Source: Bacteroidota bacterium (GTDB lineage: Bacteria; Bacteroidota; Ignavibacteria; Ignavibacteriales; Melioribacteraceae). Taken from it: a DNA stretch of 5,977 nt. The position numbers were made by a program, and so were the translations under genes. Positions 1 through 5,975 of this stretch are shown here, piece after piece. Under the pieces are notes generated by a model. It saw only the letters and a list, made by a program, of their open reading frames with translations. It was not told the origin of the DNA and did no database searches. Where the stretch lies: NCBI GenBank assembly GCA_021814855.1, contig JAKAHQ010000121.1, positions 1-5,977 on the forward strand. The letters run 5' to 3'. How positions within the stretch are numbered: position 1 is the stretch's first letter; each line of letters starts with the position of its first letter.

Positions 1-269
1 TTAAGAATCATTGGAATGAGAACAATTATATTTCCGAGCGTAATTGTAATAAGCGCCTCCCACCAGTTCATACCGCCGGCAATCAACCCGCTTGCAAGCA
101 TGTAGGATGTAATACAAACGCTCATACCGATCCAGAGCGAAGCCACGTTGTATGTCCCCCATGAGCGTTCGTGAATTTTTGTGGGCGACAAATCTTTATT
201 GAAGAAGCGCGAGTCCCCTACGCCGGAAAGATCGGTTTCGACCAAAGTCTCCGAAAAGAATTTATTCAT
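1..269 (-). CDS. NCS1-family nucleobase:cation symporter, N-terminal fragment (cut by window edge)
   Basis: This is the first 89 codons of a gene that continues beyond base 1. The translation begins MNKFFSETLV, has a polar N-terminal stretch (residues 1-35), then the segment ERSWGTYNVASLWIGMSVCI at 34-53. That segment is highly characteristic of nucleobase:cation symporter-1 (NCS1/Mhp1-like) permeases just before and within TM1. It is followed by TSYMLASGLIAGGMNWWEAL and a second hydrophobic segment (about 72-89) that fits TM2. Members are inner-membrane Na+ or H+ symporters for uracil, cytosine, allantoin, hydantoins and similar rings; substrate-binding residues lie mostly outside this fragment. 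The ATG at 269 is preceded by AAAAGGAA (274-281) at suitable spacing. Its position behind a dihydropyrimidinase suggests import of a pyrimidine or cyclic ureide (inference). The family call is strong; the substrate is unknown. Confidence 0.9.
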   Translation of the reverse strand, partial: MNKFFSETLVETDLSGVGDSRFFNKDLSPTKIHERSWGTYNVASLWIGMSVCITSYMLASGLIAGGMNWWEALITITLGNIIVLIPMIL

Positions 270-273
270 TGTA

Positions 274-281
274 TTCCTTTT
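274..281 (-). promoter_or_regulatory. Ribosome binding site of the NCS1 transporter
   Basis: On the minus strand AAAAGGAA lies 4 nt upstream of the ATG at 269 (AGGA core with 5 nt spacing). It supports this start codon, which also gives the N-terminal length usual for NCS1 permeases. Confidence 0.6.
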
Positions 282-375
282 CTAAAAATAAAATATGAAA
301 CGATTGTCAATATGATTTTACATGACTACGGCAGTTAAAATCTTTTATCGAGCGATGTAAACGCCGGAATAATAT

Positions 376-403
376 TTTATAATTTTGGGCTGCCTAAATT
401 CAA
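376..403 (-). promoter_or_regulatory. Possible sigma-70-type promoter for the transporter gene
   Basis: On the minus strand a TTGAAT box (403-398, 4 of 6 match to TTGACA) is followed after 16 nt by TATAAA (381-376, 5 of 6 match to TATAAT). The -35-like box overlaps the hydA stop codon. Predicted initiation near base 369 would leave an untranslated leader of about 100 nt before the transporter ATG. The 130-bp gap here is the longest in the block, and no terminator-like hairpin with a U-run was seen in it, so the transporter could be read both from the operon and from this site. AT-rich DNA produces such matches by chance, and the host's sigma-factor consensus is not known. Confidence 0.35.
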
Positions 404-1788
404 TTCCATGCAGTGCCGTAAGTATCTCTCTTCATAAAATTTCCCCTTCCGGGTTTCCCGAGGAATTTATTGTTCTCTACAATTACTTCGCCGCGCGATA
501 TAACAATTTCTGCATCGCCTTTTATTTTTCTTCCTTCGAACATTGAATAATCCACTGCCATGTGATGTGTCTTAGCCGAGATTGTATGTTCCTTATCAGG
601 ATTCCAAATTACAATATCGGCGTCGGTTCCGGGAGCGATTGTTCCCTTGCGCGGAAAGAGTCCAAACATTTTAGCGGGTGCTGTAGAGGTTAATTCGACC
701 CACCTGTTAAGTGTAATTCTTTTGTTAACAACGCCTCCGTCGTAGATTAGCTGCATACGATGTTCTATGCCCGGTCCGCCGTTCGGAATTTTTGTAAAGT
801 CGTGTTTGCCTAATTCTTTCTGCTCATTGAAACAGAAAGGACAATGATCCGTCGAGATTAACTGAAGCGTATTTTTCTTTATGCCTGCCCACAGTTTTTC
901 CTGGTGCCATTTTTCTCTTAACGGAGGAGTGAAAACAACTTTAGCGTCTTCGAAACCCGGTTTGTTCATATCGTCGAGCGAGAGAAATAAATATTGAGGA
1001 CATGTTTCCGCAAACGCAGGCAAACCCCTGTCGCGCGCTTCGGCAACTTTTTCGAGAGCGTCGTTAGATGAAAGATGAACGATATAAACCGGTGCGCCGG
1101 CCATTTGAGAAAGAGCTATTGCTCGGTTAACTGCTTCTCCTTCCGCAGTTGTTGGCCGCGTTAAGGCGTGGTAGATAGGAGCTGTCTTTCCTTCTGCCAG
1201 AGCTTTTTGAACTATGAGATCAATAACCCCGCCGTTCTCGGCGTGCATGCAAACAAGCGAGCCGGTATTCGCGGTGTGCCGCATAGCTCTAAAAATTGTA
1301 GCGTCGTCGGACATCAACACGTTGGGATAAGCCATGAACAATTTGAAACTTGTTATTCCTTCTTTCACCATGTCGCTCATATCGCCAAGATCTGCTTCGG
1401 GCAAATCCGTAATAATCATATGAAAGCCGTAATCAATCGTAGCCAGACCCTCGGCTTTTTTCCACCATGTATCGAGCGCGGTGCGCATCTTTGTTCCTTT
1501 AGCCTGAGTTGCAAAATCAATAATCGAGGTTGTACCGCCGAAAGCCGCAGCGCGCGTTCCGGTTTCAAAGTTATCGCAGGAGACTGTTCCGCCAAAAGGC
1601 ATATCGAGATGAGTGTGAACATCAATGCCGCCTGGAATTACATATTTTCCTTTCGCGTCGATTGTTTTGTCGGCACTTATATTCAGCGAAACGCCAATGG
1701 TTGTTATTTTGTCTTTCTCGACAAAGATATCGCCGGTGTAATCCTGCTCGGCGGTAATTATTCTTCCGTTTTTAATTAGGAGCGACAT
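400..1788 (-). CDS. hydA: Dihydropyrimidinase / D-hydantoinase
   Basis: A cytosolic zinc amidohydrolase that opens the ring of 5,6-dihydrouracil or dihydrothymine to the N-carbamoyl-beta-amino acid. The 462-residue length is normal for the family. It has a small N-terminal beta domain (1-50), a TIM barrel, and a C-terminal return to the beta domain (from about 380). All binuclear metal ligands are visible: H58 and H60 in IDVHTHLD, carbamylated lysine K149 in SFKLFMAYPN, H182 in CMHAENG, H238 in YIVHLSS, and catalytic D314 in STDHCPF. Y154, the substrate-contacting tyrosine after the lysine, is also present. The ATG at 1788 gives the typical MSLLIKNGRIIT start and has a GGAG (1799-1802) 10 nt upstream, a slightly long spacing. 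It lies 92 bp behind preA, matching its position as the next pathway step. Allantoinase and dihydroorotase are less likely given the DPD neighbours and the dihydropyrimidinase-type sequence. Hydantoin activity cannot be excluded. Confidence 0.95.
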   Translation of the reverse strand: MSLLIKNGRIITAEQDYTGDIFVEKDKITTIGVSLNISADKTIDAKGKYVIPGGIDVHTHLDMPFGGTVSCDNFETGTRAAAFGGTTSIIDFATQAKGTKMRTALDTWWKKAEGLATIDYGFHMIITDLPEADLGDMSDMVKEGITSFKLFMAYPNVLMSDDATIFRAMRHTANTGSLVCMHAENGGVIDLIVQKALAEGKTAPIYHALTRPTTAEGEAVNRAIALSQMAGAPVYIVHLSSNDALEKVAEARDRGLPAFAETCPQYLFLSLDDMNKPGFEDAKVVFTPPLREKWHQEKLWAGIKKNTLQLISTDHCPFCFNEQKELGKHDFTKIPNGGPGIEHRMQLIYDGGVVNKRITLNRWVELTSTAPAKMFGLFPRKGTIAPGTDADIVIWNPDKEHTISAKTHHMAVDYSMFEGRKIKGDAEIVISRGEVIVENNKFLGKPGRGNFMKRDTYGTAWN

Positions 1789-1817
1789 AATTTTTCTACT
1801 CCGACTTTGTTTTTAAA

Positions 1818-1842
1818 ATTGTTGATGATCAATCATAACAAT
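1818..1842. repeat. 25-bp imperfect inverted repeat with overlapping direct repeat in the preA-hydA gap
   Basis: On the plus strand, ATTGTT (1818-1823), a single unpaired G (1824) and ATGAT (1825-1829) are mirrored after a 2-base centre by ATCAT (1832-1836) and AACAAT (1837-1842). That makes 11 complementary pairs with one bulge. A direct repeat CAATCAT (1830-1836 and 1839-1845) overlaps the right half. It sits 30 bases upstream of the hydA ATG, ahead of its Shine-Dalgarno. It could be an operator for a dimeric regulator or an AT-rich hairpin in the intercistronic mRNA. It lacks the GC-rich stem expected of an intrinsic terminator, and chance is possible in AT-rich DNA. Confidence 0.4.
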
Positions 1843-1880
1843 CATGTTCGATTCATCAATCCAAATGGAAATGATGTTAG

Positions 1881-3200
1881 TCAATGAATTTCAATTCCGT
1901 GCTTGCGCTGAAACTCAGCGAGCTTTTCCCAGGTTAACGGCTCGCCTCTTTTTCTAAACTCCGATGTCAATTCATTCCACGTCTTTGATGCCGAACCGTC
2001 GTCGATTCTTACCATTGAAATACAATTCTCTACGGGACAAACAAGAGAACAGAGTGCGCAGCCAACGCATTCATTTTCTCTGACTTCAGTTTTGTTATGC
2101 CCGTTTACAGGAATAAGATCGATGCATTGATGCGCGGCGTCTTCGCAAGCGATGTAGCACAAATTGCAATGGATACATTTTGTTTGATCTATTCGCGCGA
2201 TTGTCCTATTCAATAAGTCGAAGTTCCCGAAATCATTTATTTTTGGAAGCGATTTGCCGCAGATTTGATCGAGAGATGTAATTCCTTTCGATTCCATCCA
2301 ATTGCTCATTCCTTCAATCATATCACTTACAATACGGAATCCGTAATGCATAACTGCGGTGCAGACCTGTACGCTTGAAGCGCCGAGCAAAATAAATTCA
2401 AGCGCGTCTTTCCAATTGCTTACGCCGCCTATTCCGGAAATAGGAAGATTGATCTCCGGATCGATTGCAACCTGTGAAAGAAGATGAAGAGCAATCGGTT
2501 TTACGGCAGGACCCGCGTAGCCGCCGTGTCCGCCAAATCCGCCTACGTTTGGCTTCAACTCAAACGTATCGAGATCGATACCGATAATGCTGTTGATTGT
2601 ATTGATTAATGAAATACCCGAAGCGCCGGCAGCTTTAGCCGCACGCGCGGGAAGCTGGATGTTACTTACATTTGGAGTAAGCTTAACGAGCACCGGAATA
2701 GTTGAAACTTCGGTAACCCATTCCGTAATCATTTGACAATACTCAGGAACCTGTCCTACGGCAGCACCCATACCGCGCTCGCTCATCCCGTGAGGGCAGC
2801 CGTAATTTAATTCAATGCCGTCGCAGCCGGTATCGATGGTTCGTTTTACTATATCGTGCCAGACTTCTCTTTTCGACTCGACCATCAAAGAGACAACTAC
2901 TGCGCGGTCAGGCCAGAGTTTTTTTGTCTCTGCAATTTCTTTAAGATTGGTTTCGATGGGCCGGTCGCTAATTAATTCTATGTTGTTCAGACCAAGAATT
3001 TTTTGCCCATTGTAATCCAACCCGCCGTACCTGTTGAAAACATTCATAACCGGTTCGCCGATCGTTTTCCACACAGTACCTCCCCATCCATGCTCAAAAG
3101 CTTTGCAGTTTTGATAAGCGGAATTTGACGGGGGAGCCGAAGCCAACCAAAAAGGATTGGGAGATTTTATTCCGGCGCAATTAATTGAAAGATCTACCAT
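1881..3200 (-). CDS. preA: Dihydropyrimidine dehydrogenase catalytic subunit PreA (FMN, 2x[4Fe-4S])
   Basis: Catalyses interconversion of uracil/thymine and their 5,6-dihydro forms on FMN, with electrons delivered from PreT. Residues 1 to about 310 form a dihydroorotate-dehydrogenase-like TIM barrel; about 335-400 is a bacterial ferredoxin domain. By alignment from memory to pig DPD, the pyrimidine contacts are N73 (LNNIELIS), N132, N200 and T201 (INTINS). The catalytic acid is C135, in NYGCPHGMSERGMG with H137. FMN lysines are K45 (WKTIG) and K173 (VKLTPN). Fe-S ligands are C342/C345/C348/C352 and C378/C381/C384/C388. G134 replaces the serine found in the mammalian loop, which I believe is common in bacterial PreA. 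The 439 residues slightly exceed E. coli PreA (411) because of a C-terminal tail (about 400-439). The ATG lies 17 bp behind preT with only a weak GGA motif, suggesting translational coupling. The PHG active loop and ferredoxin domain argue against a plain PyrD. Confidence 0.96.
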   Translation of the reverse strand: MVDLSINCAGIKSPNPFWLASAPPSNSAYQNCKAFEHGWGGTVWKTIGEPVMNVFNRYGGLDYNGQKILGLNNIELISDRPIETNLKEIAETKKLWPDRAVVVSLMVESKREVWHDIVKRTIDTGCDGIELNYGCPHGMSERGMGAAVGQVPEYCQMITEWVTEVSTIPVLVKLTPNVSNIQLPARAAKAAGASGISLINTINSIIGIDLDTFELKPNVGGFGGHGGYAGPAVKPIALHLLSQVAIDPEINLPISGIGGVSNWKDALEFILLGASSVQVCTAVMHYGFRIVSDMIEGMSNWMESKGITSLDQICGKSLPKINDFGNFDLLNRTIARIDQTKCIHCNLCYIACEDAAHQCIDLIPVNGHNKTEVRENECVGCALCSLVCPVENCISMVRIDDGSASKTWNELTSEFRKRGEPLTWEKLAEFQRKHGIEIH

Positions 3201-3217
3201 GATTCATCCGATTGATT

Positions 3218-4564
3218 TCATGAATTTAAATACGCGTCGATACCATGTGCGGCGCGTTTGCCATCGTATGCAGCGTTAACGACTTCTTTGCCGCCGTTGA
3301 TGCAGTCTCCGCCGGCAAATATTTTAGGATTATTTGTTTGATACGAATCTTGATCGACAATCACGCATCCGTCGCTATCAAGAGTTAGATTATGAATTGA
3401 ATTAAGGAAACTTGATTTGGTTTCCTGCCCGATAGCTTTGATTACCATGTCGGCATTTATAACAAATTCGGAACCCGGGACAAAGACGGGTCTGCGTTTG
3501 CCTTTGCTGTCCGGTTCGCCGAGCTTCATCTTCAAACATTCTATTCCTTCCACAAAATTTTTACCTACGATTTTCTTTGGAGCGGTAAGAAAGTAAAACC
3601 CGATTCCGTCCTTCTTCGCGAGATCGTATTCAAAATCGTAGGCGGACATTTCAACATTGCTTCTTCGATAGATAATATATACTTGTTCGGCGCCAAGCCG
3701 CTTTGCTTCGGTGGCTGCGTCGATAGAAGTATTTCCGGCCCCGATAACCACAACCTTCTTGCCGAGAGAAACATCTTTCCAATTTTCCATCTTAACTTTC
3801 TCTATGAATTCGAGCGCGCCGACAACCCCGGAAAGTTCTTCGCCGGGAATGGAAAGTTGGGGACTTTCTCCAAGGCCGATACCGATGAACAACGCTTCAT
3901 GTTTTTTTAGAAGCTCGTCAACTTTTACATCTGCACCAATTGTAACACCCGTTTTAATTTCAACGCCGAAAGATTTAATAAGCTCAACTTCTTTAAGACT
4001 GTCTTCCCTTCTCATCTTGTATGGCGCTATTCCCCAGGTATTTAGTCCGCCGGGAATTTTATTTGATTCATAAATTGTAACATCGTAACCAAGCAGAGAT
4101 AGCTCGGCAGCGCAGGATAATCCAGCCGGGCCGGAACCGATAATGCCTATCGATTTTTTCTTCTTTTCTTTTTTATCAAACAGCCGCGGCATTCCTTTGG
4201 CAAAAAAATAATCCATTGCAAAGCGTTGGAGTTTTCCAATCTCAATCGGCTTTTCACCCTTAGCATTGTACACGCACGCGCCTTCGCATAAGACTGCCAC
4301 GGGACAAGCTTTTGAACAAGTAAGCGCTACCCAATTTGATTGAAGGATTGTTTTTGCGGAGCCAAGCAGGTTTGAAGAGGAAATCTTTTTAATGAACGTC
4401 GGAATATCGATATGAGTAGGACAGCTTTTTGTGCACGGGGAATCATAACAGTAAAGGCACCTGTTTGCTTCGGCAACAGCCGAGTTGTTTGTAAACGGCG
4501 GATGAAGTTCGGCAAAATTCTTTTCGTATTCTTCCGCGCTTAATTTTGGAGCTAAGTTATTCAT
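3218..4564 (-). CDS. preT: Dihydropyrimidine dehydrogenase electron-transfer subunit PreT (FAD, NAD(P)H, N-terminal Fe-S)
   Basis: Transfers electrons between nicotinamide cofactor and PreA through FAD and two N-terminal [4Fe-4S] clusters; cytosolic. The N-terminal domain (1 to about 120) has C36/C39/C44/C48 and C83/C87/C93/C97. Q113 (KLQRFA) sits exactly where mammalian DPD uses a glutamine as an unusual cluster ligand. A Lys-rich linker (131-137) leads to the FAD fold: GSGPAG at 143-148, E166 ending the second strand, and C-terminal GGD at 418-420. The nested nucleotide fold has GAGNTS at 275-280, followed by YRR at 299-301. The length of 448 exceeds E. coli PreT (412). The related glutamate synthase small subunit (GltD) and NfnB have the same architecture, but the adjacent preA, hydA and DPD-like cysteine spacing make PreT the best call. 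The ATG at 4564 follows a weak AGAGA motif and lies 40 bp after the aminotransferase. Confidence 0.94.
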   Translation of the reverse strand: MNNLAPKLSAEEYEKNFAELHPPFTNNSAVAEANRCLYCYDSPCTKSCPTHIDIPTFIKKISSSNLLGSAKTILQSNWVALTCSKACPVAVLCEGACVYNAKGEKPIEIGKLQRFAMDYFFAKGMPRLFDKKEKKKKSIGIIGSGPAGLSCAAELSLLGYDVTIYESNKIPGGLNTWGIAPYKMRREDSLKEVELIKSFGVEIKTGVTIGADVKVDELLKKHEALFIGIGLGESPQLSIPGEELSGVVGALEFIEKVKMENWKDVSLGKKVVVIGAGNTSIDAATEAKRLGAEQVYIIYRRSNVEMSAYDFEYDLAKKDGIGFYFLTAPKKIVGKNFVEGIECLKMKLGEPDSKGKRRPVFVPGSEFVINADMVIKAIGQETKSSFLNSIHNLTLDSDGCVIVDQDSYQTNNPKIFAGGDCINGGKEVVNAAYDGKRAAHGIDAYLNS

Positions 4565-4604
4565 AGAAAATTCTCTTTCGAGGTATATGTTAAACGGTTA
4601 CTAT

Positions 4605-5933
4605 TCACAATGCTTCATCGGCAATAGACAAACACTCATCAAATGCTTCTACGGCTCTGTCAATCTCTTCTTGCTTAATTATCATCGGAGGCGCAATAAC
4701 AAAATGACTTATCCATGCCTGCACATAGATGCCGCGCTTCATTATTTCAGCTGCTACTTTATCAACCAGCATTGGCCGACCTGCTACTTTATCTTCCTTT
4801 ACATTGAACGGTTCTTTGGTTGTTCCATTCTTCACCAATTCAATTGCATAAAACAATCCGATTCCTCTTAAATCTCCAACCGACGGATGTTTTGCTTTCA
4901 GCTTCAGCAATTTTTCACCGAGATACTTTCCCATCCCGGCGGCGCGGTCGATTAGATTATTTTTCTTCAATTCGTTTATCGCAGCAATTGCCGGCGCAAG
5001 AGTTAACGGGTGAGCTTCGTAGGTATGACCGTGTGCAAAGTAATGATCGTTAAAATAATCCGCTATCTTCATTGTTGTTGCCGTCAACCCGAGAGGGACA
5101 TAAGCGGAAGTAATTCCTTTTGCAGTTGTAAGAATATCCGGCTTTACATTCCAATGATCTACGGCAAACCATTTACCCGTTCTGCCCCAGCCGCTCATAA
5201 CTTCATCGGCAATCATTAAAACATTATTATCGTCGCAAATCTTCCGCAGCTTCGGCAAATAATCATCGGGTGGAATTAAGATCCCGTTAGTACCTACAAC
5301 CGGTTCAAATATTAGAGCGGCAACATTTCCTTCGTTCTTAATCATGTGCTCGATGTAGTCAGCGCAGGCAATGCCACAGTCTGGATAAGAATGTTTCATC
5401 GGACAGCGATAGCAATTGCATTCAGGCGCAAAAATTACACCGTCGATTTTGCCGGAGGGTTCGGCGGCCCACCTTCGAGGATCGCCGGTAGCGGAAATTG
5501 AAGCGGCGGTAGAGCCGTGATAAGAATTATATCTTGAAATAATTTTGTATTTGCCTGTGAACATCCGCGCAATTTTAATTGCGGCTTCGTTAGCTTCGGT
5601 GCCGGAGGTTGAGAAATAAAATTTTTCCAAACCTTCGGGCAATACTTCGAGCAAAAGTTTACTTAATTCGGCGCGCACATCGGTAGCAAACCCCGGTGCG
5701 GCGTAAGCAAGTTTCCTTGCTTGATCTTCAATTGCTTTTATCACTGCCGGATTTTTATGTCCGAGCGAAACACACATAAGCTGCGAAGAAAAGTCCAAAT
5801 ATTTTTTACCGCTCGAATCGGTAAAGTAACATCCTTCGGCGTCAACAATGTTTAAAGGTGTCCATCCTTTCTGATATCTCCATGTTCCGTAAGTATGCTT
5901 GGCTGTTACGGCTACAATTTCTTCCGGTGTCAA
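4605..5933 (-). CDS. Class III (omega) aminotransferase, probably beta-alanine/3-aminoisobutyrate:2-oxoacid
   Basis: A PLP-dependent fold-type I aminotransferase of 442 residues, normal for class III. Visible motifs are the phosphate-binding SGTEAN (110-115), the ring-stacking YHG (138-140), E210, D243 in IADEVMSGWGRTG (binds the pyridine nitrogen), Schiff-base lysine K272 in TTAKG, and T304 in GHTYEAHP. The family includes beta-alanine, taurine, GABA and ornithine transaminases; sequence alone does not fix the donor. The operon context points to beta-alanine or 3-aminoisobutyrate, the ends of uracil and thymine breakdown, giving malonate or methylmalonate semialdehyde; taurine is a realistic alternative. 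An insert at 172-190 contains C172, C174, C177, C186 and C190. The start is a TTG at 5933: no in-frame ATG lies between it and an upstream TAG, the next methionine is M53 inside the conserved fold, and a GGGAG stands 8 nt upstream. It is the first gene of the visible operon. Confidence 0.9.
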   Translation of the reverse strand: MTPEEIVAVTAKHTYGTWRYQKGWTPLNIVDAEGCYFTDSSGKKYLDFSSQLMCVSLGHKNPAVIKAIEDQARKLAYAAPGFATDVRAELSKLLLEVLPEGLEKFYFSTSGTEANEAAIKIARMFTGKYKIISRYNSYHGSTAASISATGDPRRWAAEPSGKIDGVIFAPECNCYRCPMKHSYPDCGIACADYIEHMIKNEGNVAALIFEPVVGTNGILIPPDDYLPKLRKICDDNNVLMIADEVMSGWGRTGKWFAVDHWNVKPDILTTAKGITSAYVPLGLTATTMKIADYFNDHYFAHGHTYEAHPLTLAPAIAAINELKKNNLIDRAAGMGKYLGEKLLKLKAKHPSVGDLRGIGLFYAIELVKNGTTKEPFNVKEDKVAGRPMLVDKVAAEIMKRGIYVQAWISHFVIAPPMIIKQEEIDRAVEAFDECLSIADEAL

Positions 5934-5940
5934 ATTGTAT

Positions 5941-5946
5941 TCTCCC
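5941..5946 (-). promoter_or_regulatory. Shine-Dalgarno that decides the TTG start of the aminotransferase
   Basis: GGGAGA on the minus strand, with 8 nt between it and the TTG at 5933. It is the strongest ribosome-binding motif in the window. It supports the non-ATG start, since no in-frame ATG occurs upstream before the TAG or within the first 50 codons. Confidence 0.7.
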
Positions 5947-5950
5947 GTTT

Positions 5951-5975
5951 CTAAATTCTACTTTTCAAGATTTAG
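5951..5975. repeat. 25-bp inverted repeat just upstream of the operon's first visible gene
   Basis: On the plus strand, CTAAAT (5951-5956), an unpaired T, and CT (5958-5959) are mirrored by AG (5968-5969) and ATTTAG (5970-5975) around an 8-base centre. It ends 4 bases before the Shine-Dalgarno. It may be an operator or a weak leader hairpin that affects ribosome access. It could also be chance AT-rich symmetry; the window ends 2 bases further on, so promoter context is not visible. Confidence 0.3.

Noticed and set aside
283..310. TTGACA box on the minus strand at 310-305 as a transporter promoter
   Set aside because: A matching -10 would fall around 282-290, so transcription would start at or past the Shine-Dalgarno; no good -10 at 16-18 nt spacing.
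270..399. Intrinsic terminator or riboswitch between hydA and the transporter
   Set aside because: Only a weak CGGC/GCCG pairing with mismatches was found, without a stable stem followed by a U-run, and no known riboswitch core was recognised.
1168..1779. Plus-strand open frame of 203 codons opposite hydA
   Set aside because: It is entirely antisense to the conserved hydA frame, its translation shows no recognisable domain, and hydA carries every catalytic ligand.
1881..3200. Dihydroorotate dehydrogenase (PyrD) identity
   Set aside because: The CPHGMSERGMG active loop, conserved uracil-contact asparagines and C-terminal two-cluster ferredoxin domain are those of dihydropyrimidine dehydrogenase.
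3218..4564. Glutamate synthase small subunit (GltD) or NfnB identity for the FAD protein
   Set aside because: The architecture is shared, but DPD-type Cys/Gln spacing and the immediately adjacent preA favour PreT; no GltB gene is present.
2815..5219. Other plus-strand and alternate-frame minus-strand open frames of about 60-120 codons inside preA, preT and the aminotransferase
   Set aside because: All overlap strongly conserved coding sequence in another frame; low-complexity or implausible translations.
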